Positions 1 through 7,830 of a stretch of 34,260 nt of DNA are shown in pieces (position 1 is the stretch's first letter; every line of letters begins with the position of its first letter). Under the pieces are notes generated by a model. That model was not told the DNA's origin. It searched no databases and was given only the letters and a program-made list of their open reading frames with translations. The stretch covers positions 1-34,260 of the forward strand of contig NZ_JACRTD010000014.1 in assembly GCF_014385085.1 (NCBI RefSeq), in the 5' to 3' direction. The translations under genes and the position numbers were made by a program. This DNA comes from Youxingia wuxianensis. Lineage in GTDB: Bacteria; Bacillota; Clostridia; Oscillospirales; Ruminococcaceae.

Positions 1-155
1 AAGTTTTAATCCAGCTTCTTCTCGCTGGTCTTTGCTTCTTGCCTTCTTGGCTTTCGCCTCAAAGTCATCTTTTCAGGGTCTTTTCTTCTCTCGTTGTTCA
101 TTTTTCAAGGTGCTCTCTTTTCTGCCCCTCGCAAGGTTGTCCCTTGGGGTGACAG
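1..155 (-). other. rRNA operon 5' leader, reading out of the left edge
   Basis: Read on the minus strand, this stretch follows a strong rRNA-type promoter and has no credible ORF with a ribosome binding site. It contains a phrase of the kind common in Firmicute rRNA leaders and spacers (CACCTTGAAAAATGAACAAC on the minus strand) and is purine-rich. I infer that it is the leader of an rrn operon whose 16S gene lies just beyond the left edge. The mature rRNA itself is not visible, so the identity rests on the promoter and the leader text. Short ORFs on the plus strand here are T-rich and look spurious. Confidence 0.6.
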
Positions 156-162
156 GAACTAT

Positions 163-191
163 AGTTTACCATGAATTTTTCAAACTGTCAA
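163..191 (-). promoter_or_regulatory. Strong rRNA-type promoter
   Basis: On the minus strand there is a perfect -35 TTGACA (186-191), a 17-bp spacer and a -10 TAAACT (163-168). The upstream side (192-235) is packed with A-tracts, as expected for an UP element. It reads leftwards out of the window into the rrn leader. Confidence 0.75.
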
Positions 192-336
192 CAGTTTTTT
201 TGCCGAAATTTTTTTGGTTTTTTTAGCTATCTGTTTTTCCCCGGCAATACGCCCTTTTTCCCTCTTTTTTGGCGAGTTTCTACCCCTTGCTATAAAAATT
301 TCTTGTACTTTTTCTTTTTCCTCCCCCGAAAAGCGA

Positions 337-364
337 TTGATTTTTTTACTTTATGTGATATACT
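337..364 (+). promoter_or_regulatory. Promoter of tRNA-Arg
   Basis: -35 TTGATT (337-342), 16-bp spacer, -10 TATACT (359-364). A second possible -10, TATAAT, lies at 366-371. The tRNA starts about 35-40 bases downstream. Confidence 0.5.
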
Positions 365-404
365 ATATAATGTTTCTAAAATAACCTATATATTATCTAA
401 ATAT

Positions 405-481
405 GCGCCCGTAGCTCAGCTGGATAGAGCGTTAGACTCCGACTCTAAAGGCCGTGCGTTCGAATCGCATCGGGCGTACCA
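405..481 (+). tRNA. tRNA-Arg (anticodon CCG)
   Basis: The cloverleaf folds completely. The acceptor stem pairs GCGCCCG (405-411) with CGGGCGT (471-477), with a G-U at the first pair. The D arm is GCTC/GAGC and the anticodon stem TTAGA/TCTAA encloses the loop CTCCGAC, giving anticodon CCG, which reads the arginine codon CGG. The T arm is GTGCG-TTCGAAT-CGCAT. The discriminator base is A and the 3' CCA is encoded (479-481). Confidence 0.96.
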
Positions 482-483
482 TG

Positions 484-521
484 CCGCCGCAAGCAATAAA
501 AATGTTTGCGGCGGTTTTTTT
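484..521 (+). terminator. Intrinsic terminator of tRNA-Arg
   Basis: Stem CCGCCGCAA (484-492) pairs with TTGCGGCGG (506-514), followed by a run of seven T. It lies three bases after the tRNA CCA end. Confidence 0.92.
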
Positions 522-562
522 CAACTGCTTCTTCGGATTTGACCTGATAATCTGTTATACAA

Positions 563-604
563 AAGGAACCCGCATAAACCTACGTCTGTGCGGGTTCCTT
601 TTTC
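563..604. terminator. Bidirectional terminator after the alcohol dehydrogenase operon
   Basis: A 12-bp perfect stem (AAGGAACCCGCA at 563-574 with its complement at 589-600) is flanked by T-rich sequence on both strands. On the minus strand it lies just after the stop codon of the gene at 611-1777. Confidence 0.88.
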
Positions 605-610
605 TTGTTA

Positions 611-1777
611 TTACATACTTTCTTGGAGTATCCGAATAATTTCCTCCTGCGTCAGGACTTTATAGCCGCCCTCCATAATAAACGACCCCTTGGCGATCCC
701 TTCCAGCATCTCCTGTGTGACGCCTAGCTCCCCAATTCCCATAGCGACGCCGATTTCTCTCATATAAGCTTCCATCTTTTCAAGACCTTCGCCGGCAATC
801 TGCTCGTCCGTTTTTCCCTGGGCGGTTACCCCCCAGACGTTTATCGCATATCTTTTAAATTTGGCAAGCCCATAAGGACAGATGTGCCGGTAATAGGCCA
901 GGGAGACTGCGGACAAGGTCATCCCATGGGTTGCATCGGTATATGCTCCCACAGACTGTCCAATCATATGCACCATCCAGTCGGTGGTTTTTCCCTTTTC
1001 TACAAGGGTGTTCAGCGCCCAGGTCGCAATCCACATAATATTGCTTCTGGCCTCATAGTCCGTCGGATTTTTTACAGCGATCCGGCTGCTGTGAATTAAG
1101 GATTTGAGCAGCCCCTCCATAAGATAGTCGGAGGTGTTGTCGTCCTCCCCGGAAAAATATTGTTCCAAAATGTGAGACATGATATCAAAGAAACCAGCGA
1201 CCATCTGATAACGCGGTACCGTAAAGGTAAACGCGGGATTGAGGATAGAAAACTTGGGGAATACATTCTCCCCAAACACATGGCCTATTTTTAATTTCTG
1301 CGCATGATTGGTGATGACCGAGCCGCCGTTCATTTCGGAACCGGTGCCCACCATAGTCAGAACGCATCCCACAGGAATAATCCGGTTATCCACCTCTTCC
1401 ATACGCAGATAGTACTTCTCCCAGGGATCTTCTTCACAATAGGCGGAAACGGAAACCGCTTTTGCATAATCGCATACGGAACCGCCGCCTACGGCCAAAA
1501 TCAAATCCACCTGGTTCTCCCGGGCCAGCCGGCAGCCCTCATACAGTTTCTCCACCGTTGGATTGGGCATAACCCCGGCGTCCTCGGTAATCTGTTTTCC
1601 GTTTTCCTTAAGGATTGCGACCACCTGATCATAGATACCATTTTTCTTAATGGAGCCGCCCCCATAAATAAGCAAAACATTTTTACCGTACTTGGGTAGT
1701 TCCTCCCTCAAATATCCCAGCGCTTCCTCCCCAAAGTATAATCTGGTTGGGTTGGAGTAACAAAAATTCCCTAACAT
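611..1777 (-). CDS. Iron-containing alcohol dehydrogenase (BdhA/YqhD-like)
   Basis: This is a 388-aa group III (iron-dependent) alcohol/butanol dehydrogenase, expected to interconvert aldehydes and alcohols with NAD(P)H in the cytoplasm. The N-terminal Rossmann part carries a GGGS motif (97-100) for the dinucleotide. The four metal ligands of the family are all present as D198, H202, H270 and H284. The sequence 'DIMSHILEQY' around the first two is closest to the YqhD/butanol dehydrogenase branch (family knowledge). Length is normal. A ribosome site AGAGGAGAG precedes the ATG. It is the last gene of a three-gene operon, 23 bases after the C-S lyase, and ends at a strong terminator. The operon promoter has MerR-family (NmlR/AdhR-like) half sites, which suggests induction by aldehyde or carbonyl stress; this is inference. 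A second protein of the same length is at 16288-17454. Confidence 0.93.
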   Translation of the reverse strand: MLGNFCYSNPTRLYFGEEALGYLREELPKYGKNVLLIYGGGSIKKNGIYDQVVAILKENGKQITEDAGVMPNPTVEKLYEGCRLARENQVDLILAVGGGSVCDYAKAVSVSAYCEEDPWEKYYLRMEEVDNRIIPVGCVLTMVGTGSEMNGGSVITNHAQKLKIGHVFGENVFPKFSILNPAFTFTVPRYQMVAGFFDIMSHILEQYFSGEDDNTSDYLMEGLLKSLIHSSRIAVKNPTDYEARSNIMWIATWALNTLVEKGKTTDWMVHMIGQSVGAYTDATHGMTLSAVSLAYYRHICPYGLAKFKRYAINVWGVTAQGKTDEQIAGEGLEKMEAYMREIGVAMGIGELGVTQEMLEGIAKGSFIMEGGYKVLTQEEIIRILQESM

Positions 1778-1800
1778 ATTGTTCTCTCCTCTTATTCTTT

Positions 1801-2988
1801 TTACAATTCATATTCCTGTTTCTGCGGGTTCGCCTGAAGCTTGACAATCCCCCGCCTTAATCTTTCCAGTCCGTCGCTTAAAATCTCCCGGGGACAGGCT
1901 ATGTTCATCCGAAGGAAACTCCCGTCGGCCCGGTATTGTTTTCCATCTGTCAGATAAAGCCCCGTCTCCCGGCGCAGATAGCTTTGCAGCTGAGTCGAGT
2001 TGGAGGACGCGCCGGCGCAGTCCAGCCATAACAAGTAAGACGCCGGAGAAACAAGCGCTTTGATTTGAGGGATCTCTCTCTCCAAAAACTGCCTGGCCAG
2101 ACGCTTGTTTTCAAAAACATACTCCCGCAGCGCATCCAGCCAGGGAGCCCCTTCGGTATAAGCGGCAATGGCGGCCAAAGGGGCAAACACGTTTGGAGAT
2201 CCGATCTCATCGGCATCAAGCGCGCATTCCATCTTTTCCCGCAGGACTTTTTCCGGCACAATCACCACCGCGCTCTGCAGCCCGGCGAAATTGAAAGTTT
2301 TGGTAGGGGCGGCGCAGGTAATGCTGTTGTCCCTGCATTTTTCCCCCGCGCTGGCAAAGGGGATATATTCCTGTCCCGGGGCGGTCATATCGCAGTGGAT
2401 CTCATCCGAGATCACCAGCACATGATGTTTCCAACACAGCTCCCCGACCTTTTCCAGCGTCTGCTTGTCCCATAGTTTGCCCACCGGGTTATGGGGATTG
2501 CACAAGATCATCATCGTAGTTCGCGGCTCCGCCAGCTTGCGCTCTAAGTCCTCAAAATCCATCTGATAATTTTCCCCGTCGTATATCAGCCGGTTCTCCA
2601 AAATTTCCCGGCCATTGTTGGCAATACAGTTAAAAAAGACATTATAAACCGGCGGCTGCACCAGTACATGATCTCCTGGGGCGGTAAATTTCCGCACTGC
2701 GCTGGAAATCGCTGGGATAACCCCGGAACAGAAAAGCAGCCATTCCCGCCTTAGCAAAAAATGATGCCGGGTTTCCCACCAGCCTATGACGGCCTGCCGC
2801 CATTCCTCAGGCAAAACGGAATAACCGAAAACACCATGCTTTGCCCTTTGCTCAACAGCGGCAATGATTTCCGGCGCCGTTTTAAAATCCATATCCGCCA
2901 CCCACATGGGAAGCTCGTTTTCCCCTACGTCCCACTTTAACGAATAGGTTCCTCTGCGCTCTACCAGGGTATCAAAATCGTACTTCAT
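1801..2988 (-). CDS. PLP-dependent C-S lyase / aminotransferase, MalY/PatB family
   Basis: This 395-aa fold-type I PLP enzyme matches the MalY/PatB group, which cleaves C-S bonds (cystathionine beta-lyase activity: cystathionine to homocysteine, pyruvate and ammonia). The N-terminus 'WDVGENELPMWVADMDF' (19-35) is characteristic. The family residues are visible: NPHNPVG (164-170), the cofactor aspartate in ISDEIH (D195) and the Schiff-base lysine in PTKTFNFAG (K230). A perfect GGAGGTG precedes the ATG. It is the middle gene of the operon, 25 bases after the lipoprotein gene and 23 bases before the alcohol dehydrogenase. The true substrate cannot be told from sequence; some members act mainly as regulators or on other cysteine conjugates. 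Confidence 0.9.
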   Translation of the reverse strand: MKYDFDTLVERRGTYSLKWDVGENELPMWVADMDFKTAPEIIAAVEQRAKHGVFGYSVLPEEWRQAVIGWWETRHHFLLRREWLLFCSGVIPAISSAVRKFTAPGDHVLVQPPVYNVFFNCIANNGREILENRLIYDGENYQMDFEDLERKLAEPRTTMMILCNPHNPVGKLWDKQTLEKVGELCWKHHVLVISDEIHCDMTAPGQEYIPFASAGEKCRDNSITCAAPTKTFNFAGLQSAVVIVPEKVLREKMECALDADEIGSPNVFAPLAAIAAYTEGAPWLDALREYVFENKRLARQFLEREIPQIKALVSPASYLLWLDCAGASSNSTQLQSYLRRETGLYLTDGKQYRADGSFLRMNIACPREILSDGLERLRRGIVKLQANPQKQEYEL

Positions 2989-3013
2989 AGTGCACCTCCG
3001 TTTTCATTGCTTC

Positions 3014-3625
3014 TTATCCCGTTTGGAAAGAAACTTGTATCTCTGCGTTTCCCACCGCCTGTGCAAGCCCTGTCGGATCTTCAAGATAACCTACTGGGGT
3101 ATAGCTGTAGGAGGTAGTGAAACTTTCATAAAACAACACTAAGCAGTCGCCGCCGTAAAGCATCAGATCTCCCGCGTTAATTTTTTCGGGGACGGATGGA
3201 TTGGCAGGAAATTCCTGAGAGAAATAATAGTATTTTTCATTCCTATTCATTTCGCTCATCTCCAGCGTCACTGGAAAAGTTTTTATCAACGCGCGGGCCG
3301 TTTCATTTTCATAAAGCTTTGCGGAAAAGCTTTGATCTCCGATGATAATTTGAAGCCGGTACGTTCCTTCTTCCTCTTGGGCCTTTTCAGGGGATATTCC
3401 CCCAGGCTGTCTTCCATCGCCGGCCGGTTCCTGAAATGAGGCTTGCGGCTGCCGGCTCTGTTCTGATCCCTGCCGCCGCGTGCCGTCCTGCGGCGCGTCC
3501 CTCTCCTTAAAAGACGCCTGGGACCGCCCCATATCTGCCGTACGATCCTGGATATTCCATGCGCATCCAGCCAAAGAAAGCACCAAGAGCCCAATGAAAA
3601 TTGCTGCGGCTGTTTTCTTCATCAT
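3014..3625 (-). CDS. Lipoprotein with C-terminal cyclophilin-like domain
   Basis: The first 21 residues form a lipoprotein signal peptide: MMKK, a hydrophobic core and the lipobox LAGC, with C21 as the lipidated cysteine. Residues about 25-90 are polar, rich in Q, R, E and G, and look like a disordered linker. The last roughly 110 residues resemble the small cyclophilin-like fold family (Cyclophil_like): a beta-rich domain with 'LYENETARALIKTFPVTLEMSEMN' split around the usual 'GDLMLYGG' turn. That family often sits near oxidoreductases, but no enzymatic role is established. It is the first gene of the operon; the ribosome site GGGGAAGGA is about eight bases from the start. The transcript begins near 3847, leaving a leader of roughly 220 bases. 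Confidence 0.8.
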   Translation of the reverse strand: MMKKTAAAIFIGLLVLSLAGCAWNIQDRTADMGRSQASFKERDAPQDGTRRQGSEQSRQPQASFQEPAGDGRQPGGISPEKAQEEEGTYRLQIIIGDQSFSAKLYENETARALIKTFPVTLEMSEMNRNEKYYYFSQEFPANPSVPEKINAGDLMLYGGDCLVLFYESFTTSYSYTPVGYLEDPTGLAQAVGNAEIQVSFQTG

Positions 3626-3853
3626 ATCACATCCTTCCCCCCGTGAAAACCTTTTTTCACAACCGATTTGCTCCCTGACCGCCCCCTGTCCTCCTTAGGA
3701 ATTATTCCTCCAAAAAAAACAGAACTGTTTTCCTCTTTTTCTTAAAGGTATTCCCAAATTTTTTCTTTTTTTAATTTTCCATGACACTCCTCCCAACAGA
3801 CGCCGCCGTTCCAAAACGGTCCTTTCCCAAGGTCGCCTGTTTCTTTTGATATA

Positions 3854-3884
3854 ACGATACACCTTGGAGTTCGCTTTAAGTCAA
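3854..3884 (-). promoter_or_regulatory. MerR-family (NmlR/AdhR-like) promoter-operator
   Basis: On the minus strand: -35 TTGACT (3879-3884), a 19-bp spacer instead of the usual 17, and -10 TATCGT (3854-3859). The spacer carries an imperfect inverted repeat ending in ACTCCAAGG. A 19-bp spacer with a dyad is the hallmark of MerR-type activation, and CTTGGAGT/ACTCCAAG half sites are those described for NmlR/AdhR aldehyde regulators. No MerR gene lies in the window, so any regulator acts in trans. Confidence 0.6.
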
Positions 3885-4030
3885 GACCCAAAATAAAAAT
3901 TTTTAAGACAAAACAGCCCCTCCTTTCTGCCTGCCCCTGCCCGGCGTCCCAGGGGCAAAGCCTTCCTTTGCAGGACATGCGTCTTGCAAAAACTTAAAGG
4001 ACATAAATCCCCATGCCTAAATTGAAAACC

Positions 4031-4041
4031 TGTGCTATAAT
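4031..4041 (+). promoter_or_regulatory. Extended -10 promoter of the DUF4317 gene
   Basis: TGTGCTATAAT includes a TG extension and a consensus TATAAT at 4036-4041. No good -35 is seen 17 bases upstream. The start codon is about 45 bases from the expected start of transcription. Confidence 0.55.
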
Positions 4042-4093
4042 ATGAACTTAAGCGATTTTCCCTAGAAAACTACATATAAAACGAGGAGATATT

Positions 4094-5224
4094 ATGAACG
4101 AAAAAGAAGTCGCGGAAATCCGCCGGCGGTTCCGCCCGGAAAAAAGCAATATTACCCACGTCCGGGGATGTTTTGTAAATGAGAAGCGGGAAATGGTATC
4201 CCAGTTTAACCAATCTCTCCAGCTGAGCTCCCAGGAGGAAACAGAAAGCATTTTATCCGTCTTAAAGCGCACCCTCTCCGGCGGGCTTGGGAAAAATCTT
4301 ATTGATATTGCCTTTGACACCCAGCAGGTGGTAGACAGTCCGGAGCACCGGCTGCTTATGTCGGTGCGCAACTCTGGGCTGGAGGATGAGCAGGCGGTAC
4401 AGGCGCTGTTTGACAAGATTATTCAGTCTTTGTCTTTGGAAGGAAACTATGTGATCCTGCTGACCCATGACCGCTATGACGTGCCTTACCGCAGCAAAGA
4501 CGACCAGACCCAGGCGGACGCTTCCAGCGAGGTGTTCTCCTACATTTTATGCAGTATCTGTCCTTTAAAAATTACCAAACCCGCTTTAAGCTACCACATA
4601 ACAGAAAAACAGTTTTGCAACTGCAAGCCTCAGTGGGTTGTGGCTCCTCCTGAACTGGGATTTTTGTTTCCCGCCTTCGATGACCGCGCCGCTAATATCT
4701 ATGGCGCTCTGTATTATACCCGCAGCACAGAGCAAAACCACCAGGAGCTGGCGGATGCGGTGCTGCACTGCCAGCTCCCTATGCCTGCGGCCCAGCAGAA
4801 GGATACCTTCCACACCATTTTAGAGGACAGCTTGGGAGAGGACTGCAGTTATGAGGTTCTTCAAGGGCTCCATGATCAGCTGTGCGGGATGGTGGAGGAG
4901 CACAAGGCCAAAAAGGAGCAAGCCCCTCTTGCTATCTCCAAGCAGGAAGTAAAAACGGTTTTGAAGGCCTGCAACGTTCCTGAAAAGAGTGTCGCCGCCT
5001 TTGAGCAGCAATACGACGCACAGTTTGGCCCTGAGACAGATTTAGCCCCCGGCAATATTATCGATCCCCGCCGCTTTCAGGTGCAGCTGCCGGATGTGAG
5101 CATCCAGCTCAATCCCCAGCGCAGCGATCTGCTTCAGATACGGATCGTAGACGGAGTAAAATACATCCTGATTCGAGCGGACGAAGGGGTAGAGGTAAAT
5201 GGAGTGGGTATCCATATCCCCTGA
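4094..5224 (+). CDS. DUF4317 family protein
   Basis: The protein has 376 aa, no signal peptide and no membrane segment, so it is likely cytoplasmic. It matches the DUF4317 family from memory of its N-terminal signature: 'EIRRRFRPEKSNITHVRGC' (8-26), then 'LSGGLGKNLIDIAFDTQQV' (61-79) and 'THDRYDVPYRSKDD' near residue 125-138. The family is common in Clostridia and has no assigned function; nothing in this copy adds a catalytic motif. The start ATG follows GAGGAGA. It is separated from the DAHP synthase gene by about 100 bases holding a separate promoter, so the two are probably independent transcripts. Confidence 0.85.
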   Translation: MNEKEVAEIRRRFRPEKSNITHVRGCFVNEKREMVSQFNQSLQLSSQEETESILSVLKRTLSGGLGKNLIDIAFDTQQVVDSPEHRLLMSVRNSGLEDEQAVQALFDKIIQSLSLEGNYVILLTHDRYDVPYRSKDDQTQADASSEVFSYILCSICPLKITKPALSYHITEKQFCNCKPQWVVAPPELGFLFPAFDDRAANIYGALYYTRSTEQNHQELADAVLHCQLPMPAAQQKDTFHTILEDSLGEDCSYEVLQGLHDQLCGMVEEHKAKKEQAPLAISKQEVKTVLKACNVPEKSVAAFEQQYDAQFGPETDLAPGNIIDPRRFQVQLPDVSIQLNPQRSDLLQIRIVDGVKYILIRADEGVEVNGVGIHIP

Positions 5225-5239
5225 CAGATAAAAATGGGC

Positions 5240-5268
5240 TTGACAATCGGTCTTTTTGGGATTACACT
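5240..5268 (+). promoter_or_regulatory. Sigma-A promoter of the DAHP synthase gene
   Basis: Perfect -35 TTGACA (5240-5245), 17-bp spacer, -10 TACACT (5263-5268). The expected transcript has a leader of about 50 bases before the ATG at 5326. Confidence 0.8.
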
Positions 5269-5325
5269 TTAGTAGACGTATGCTTTAAATCGATAAATTG
5301 TCGCGTCTTTTTTGGAGGTTTTTTT

Positions 5326-6357
5326 ATGTCGATGGTAATAAACAAACAGCTGCCCCTACCCGTCCTCTTAAAGGAGGAGTATCCCCTGCCTCCGTGGGCA
5401 GCGCAGGCAAAGGTGCGGCGGGATGAGGAAATCCGGAAAATATTTACCGGAGAATCCGATAAATTTATCGTTCTGATCGGTCCCTGCTCCGCGGATAATG
5501 AAGACGCGGTATGCGATTATGTTTCCCGGCTGGCAAAATTAGGCGAGCAGTTGTCTCAGCGTTTGATGCTGATCCCCCGTATCTATACCAACAAACCCCG
5601 TACCACCGGGGAAGGATACAAAGGGATGCTCCACCAGCCTGAACCGGACAAGGCCCCGGATCTGCTGGCTGGAATTACGGCCATCCGTAAAATGCACATC
5701 CGGGCAATTGTGGAGACCGGTCTGACCGCCGCGGATGAGATGCTTTATCCGGAAAACCGCAGCTATCTGGACGATCTGCTTTCTTATGAAGCGGTGGGCG
5801 CCCGTTCGGTAGAGGATCAGCAGCACCGGCTAACCGCCAGCAGCCTGGACATTCCGGTAGGGATGAAAAATCCTACCAGCGGGGATTTTTCTGTGATGCT
5901 TAATTCGGTAACCGCCGCCCAGCATCCTCACAACTTTATCTACCGGGGAAACGACGTAACCACCAGCGGCAATCCTCTGGCGCATGTAATATTGCGAGGC
6001 GGCGTGGATAAGTATGGCGCCTGCATGCCCAACTACCATTATGAGGATTTGGTGCGCTTACTGGAAATGTATGAAAAACGCCCCCTTGAAAATCCCGCGG
6101 CGATCATCGATGTGAACCACTCCAATTCCAACAAACAGCATAAGGAGCAGATCCGCATTGTCAGCGAGGTGCTTCACAGCCGCAATTACAATCCCAAGTT
6201 AAAAAAACTCATCAAAGGGGTCATGGTGGAAAGCTATCTTGAAGAGGGCTGCCAGACCATCGGAGGGGAACATATTTACGGAAAATCTATTACCGACCCC
6301 TGCCTGGGCTGGGAGGATACCCAGCGCCTGCTTTATAAGATTGCTGAAAACTGCTGA
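5326..6357 (+). CDS. aroF: 3-deoxy-7-phosphoheptulonate (DAHP) synthase, class I
   Basis: It condenses phosphoenolpyruvate and erythrose 4-phosphate to DAHP, the first step of the shikimate pathway to aromatic amino acids. At 343 aa it has the length of the AroFGH (type I-alpha) enzymes. The signatures are present: GPCS at 52-55, KPRTT at 90-94 and DVNHSN at 262-267. The metal ligands known from E. coli AroG correspond to C54, H265, E302 and D324. Start: ATG preceded by TTTGGAGG. No leader peptide or attenuator is visible in the short 5' region, so feedback at the protein level is the likely control (inference). A bidirectional terminator follows. No other shikimate gene lies nearby. The paralog letter (F, G or H) cannot be decided. 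Confidence 0.93.
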   Translation: MSMVINKQLPLPVLLKEEYPLPPWAAQAKVRRDEEIRKIFTGESDKFIVLIGPCSADNEDAVCDYVSRLAKLGEQLSQRLMLIPRIYTNKPRTTGEGYKGMLHQPEPDKAPDLLAGITAIRKMHIRAIVETGLTAADEMLYPENRSYLDDLLSYEAVGARSVEDQQHRLTASSLDIPVGMKNPTSGDFSVMLNSVTAAQHPHNFIYRGNDVTTSGNPLAHVILRGGVDKYGACMPNYHYEDLVRLLEMYEKRPLENPAAIIDVNHSNSNKQHKEQIRIVSEVLHSRNYNPKLKKLIKGVMVESYLEEGCQTIGGEHIYGKSITDPCLGWEDTQRLLYKIAENC

Positions 6358-6360
6358 AAT

Positions 6361-6397
6361 AAAAAAAGGTACAGCGCCGAAGCGCTGTGCCTTTTTT
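6361..6397. terminator. Bidirectional terminator
   Basis: Stem GGTACAGCGC (6368-6377), loop CGAA, stem GCGCTGTGCC (6382-6391), with A-run before and T-run after. It ends the DAHP synthase gene on the plus strand and the 58-codon gene on the minus strand. Confidence 0.92.
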
Positions 6398-6572
6398 ACT
6401 GTACACGATAGCCTTGTTCCACATACTGGGTTACCGTATCCCACATATCGCTCTCGCTGGAAAATTGCAGCTGTTTAAAAATCGGGATCTCATGGAAAGA
6501 AACACATCGAAAATCATGGGAAATCCATAAAACTTGTTTTTGGGGAGCCGCTGGGTCAAAAGAACTTTTCAC
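6396..6572 (-). CDS. Small protein, 58 aa, GTG start
   Basis: I found this by reading the minus strand between the DAHP synthase terminator and a MerR-type promoter. A strong ribosome site AAGGAGG lies seven bases before a GTG codon. The frame runs 58 codons to a TAA that touches the shared terminator. The product begins MKSSFDPAAPQKQVLWISHD, continues with 'FRCVSFHEIP' and ends 'YVEQGYRVQ'. It has no membrane segment and looks like a small folded alpha/beta protein. Promoter, ribosome site, frame and terminator are all aligned, so I consider it real. I do not recognise a named family and assign no function. Confidence 0.72.
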   Translation of the reverse strand: MKSSFDPAAPQKQVLWISHDFRCVSFHEIPIFKQLQFSSESDMWDTVTQYVEQGYRVQ

Positions 6573-6633
6573 TTTTGCTTAAACCTCCTTGGCGTTTGCC
6601 GCCGGTCTTCCTTTTTTATAGTAAAGCATTTTT

Positions 6634-6664
6634 AAGGTACACCTTTGCGTAAACTCCAAGTCAA
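6634..6664 (-). promoter_or_regulatory. Second MerR-family promoter
   Basis: On the minus strand: -35 TTGACT (6659-6664), 19-bp spacer, -10 TACCTT (6634-6639). The spacer contains CTTGGAGT and AAGGTGTA. The flanks (TTGACTT and AAGGTGTA) match the promoter at 3854-3884. It drives the 58-codon gene downstream. Confidence 0.55.
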
Positions 6665-6703
6665 GTAAACATTTTATGAACATCTCCCAAGGCCTTTGTC
6701 TAA

Positions 6704-6737
6704 AAAACCCGCCCCGTTTTAAAACGGGGCGGGTTTT
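6704..6737 (-). terminator. Terminator of azlCD, overlapping the azlD stop codon
   Basis: A 17-bp perfect palindrome AAAACCCGCCCCGTTTT (6704-6720) with its complement at 6721-6737. On the minus strand the T-run follows the stem. The azlD stop codon (6736-6738) lies in the first arm. Confidence 0.88.
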
Positions 6738-7071
6738 AAACAAATACAAGCTGTACTAAAAGCATATACAAGATGGTTCCTCCGCCAATGGAAAGCAGCA
6801 TATTTCTCTTCCACCAATGGAGCAGAACAATCCCTAGTACAGCGATCCCTTCCGGCAGTCCGTACGGCCAGGTGAGCACCGGCACGCTTTTCACACAGTA
6901 AACCACCAGCAGGCCAATGACTGCGAATGGCAGCACCTTTCCCAGGTACTGAATATATTTTGGGGTGGGTCTGTTATCTGGAAAGATCAAAAAAGGCAAA
7001 AACCGGGTGGTGAGCGTTCCCAGCACCACAGCTCCGATCATAATAACCGCCTGTCCTGTACTTAAGCTCAC
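6736..7071 (-). CDS. azlD: AzlD family branched-chain amino acid export subunit
   Basis: A 111-aa very hydrophobic protein with about four membrane segments and the family pattern '[14 protein letters not shown]' near residues 17-30. AzlD is the small partner of AzlC; together they export branched-chain amino acids and analogues such as azaleucine in Bacillus (family knowledge). The start is GTG at 7071, overlapping the azlC stop by four bases (GTGA), with the ribosome site AAAGGAG inside the end of azlC. This overlap indicates translational coupling and a 1:1 complex. Confidence 0.88.
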   Translation of the reverse strand: MSLSTGQAVIMIGAVVLGTLTTRFLPFLIFPDNRPTPKYIQYLGKVLPFAVIGLLVVYCVKSVPVLTWPYGLPEGIAVLGIVLLHWWKRNMLLSIGGGTILYMLLVQLVFV

Positions 7072-7763
7072 GAACCCATCTCCTTTCCTTCAAACGACTT
7101 TTTTGCCAGGGTCAGCACCGCTAAAATCAACAGCATCGATGGAATAATAAAATTGTCCGCTCCAAAGAGCATCAGGCACACAGCCGAAGCCGCCACCCCT
7201 ACTATAGCCGGCAGGTGGCGTTTTTGAGAAAACCATTGATCCAGAAAAATCACCACAAACAAAGCGGTCATAACAAAATCAATTCCTTTGGTATTAAAGG
7301 TGACAAAGGAGCCTAAAATCCCGCCTAAAGTGGAGCCTATCACCCAGTAGCACTGATTGAGCAGAGTGACGAAAAACATAAACCAGCCTTTATCCACCCC
7401 TTCCGGGGGCTGGGTGGTGCAGTTGATAGAAAAAGATTCGTCACACATCCCATAAATTAAATACCATTTCTTTTTACCCACATTTTTATACTTGTCCAGC
7501 ATAGAAATCCCATAAAACAAATGGCGGGCGTTGACCATCAGCGTCAAAAAGAACGCATGAAGCGGGTGGAACCCGGAAACCAGTAAATTTGCCGCCACAA
7601 ATTCCATAGAGCCGGCAAAAATTGTCATGCTCATCAACATGGGATACACAAAGGAAAATCCTAAGCTATTCATATAGATCCCATAAGCCAGCCCTAAAAA
7701 TGTAAATCCCGCGCAGATGGGGATGGTATAAGGGAAGGCCGCTTTTAACGCTTTCATTTTCAT
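7068..7763 (-). CDS. azlC: AzlC family branched-chain amino acid transporter, large subunit
   Basis: A 231-aa integral membrane protein with about six to seven hydrophobic segments. The family motifs are clear: '[14 protein letters not shown]' near the N-terminus, 'FAGSMEFVA', '[11 protein letters not shown]' and 'DESFS'. It forms the export channel with AzlD. I chose the ATG at 7763 because AGGGGA lies just upstream; the frame stays open to 8000 but the extra residues are arginine-rich, have no homology features and run across the promoter. The promoter (7801-7829) is perfectly placed for the 7763 start. Substrate preference among Leu, Ile, Val and analogues cannot be told. Confidence 0.88.
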   Translation of the reverse strand: MKMKALKAAFPYTIPICAGFTFLGLAYGIYMNSLGFSFVYPMLMSMTIFAGSMEFVAANLLVSGFHPLHAFFLTLMVNARHLFYGISMLDKYKNVGKKKWYLIYGMCDESFSINCTTQPPEGVDKGWFMFFVTLLNQCYWVIGSTLGGILGSFVTFNTKGIDFVMTALFVVIFLDQWFSQKRHLPAIVGVAASAVCLMLFGADNFIIPSMLLILAVLTLAKKSFEGKEMGS

Positions 7764-7800
7764 AATATTCCCCTGCCTGTTCCGTTGGTCAATGGGTTTT

Positions 7801-7829
7801 ATTATATTCTTTTTCTTTTTCCCTTGCAA
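7801..7829 (-). promoter_or_regulatory. Promoter of azlCD
   Basis: On the minus strand: -35 TTGCAA (7824-7829), 17-bp spacer of A-tracts, -10 TATAAT (7801-7806). Confidence 0.8.
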
Positions 7830-7830
7830 G

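Larger units (their letters stand above)
3626..4093. other. Divergent intergenic region, 468 bases
   Basis: No convincing gene. It holds the MerR-type promoter for the leftward operon (3854-3884), a long leader for that operon, and an extended -10 promoter for the rightward DUF4317 gene (4031-4041). A 78-codon ORF on the minus strand (3742-3978) overlaps the promoter and shows no protein-like features. Confidence 0.6.

Noticed and set aside
32..639. Plus-strand ORFs across the left edge and the tRNA
   Set aside because: T-rich frames read through an rRNA leader, the tRNA and two terminators; none has a ribosome site.
3742..3978. 78-codon minus-strand ORF
   Set aside because: It spans the MerR-type promoter, has no ribosome site at its ATG and has an unbalanced composition.
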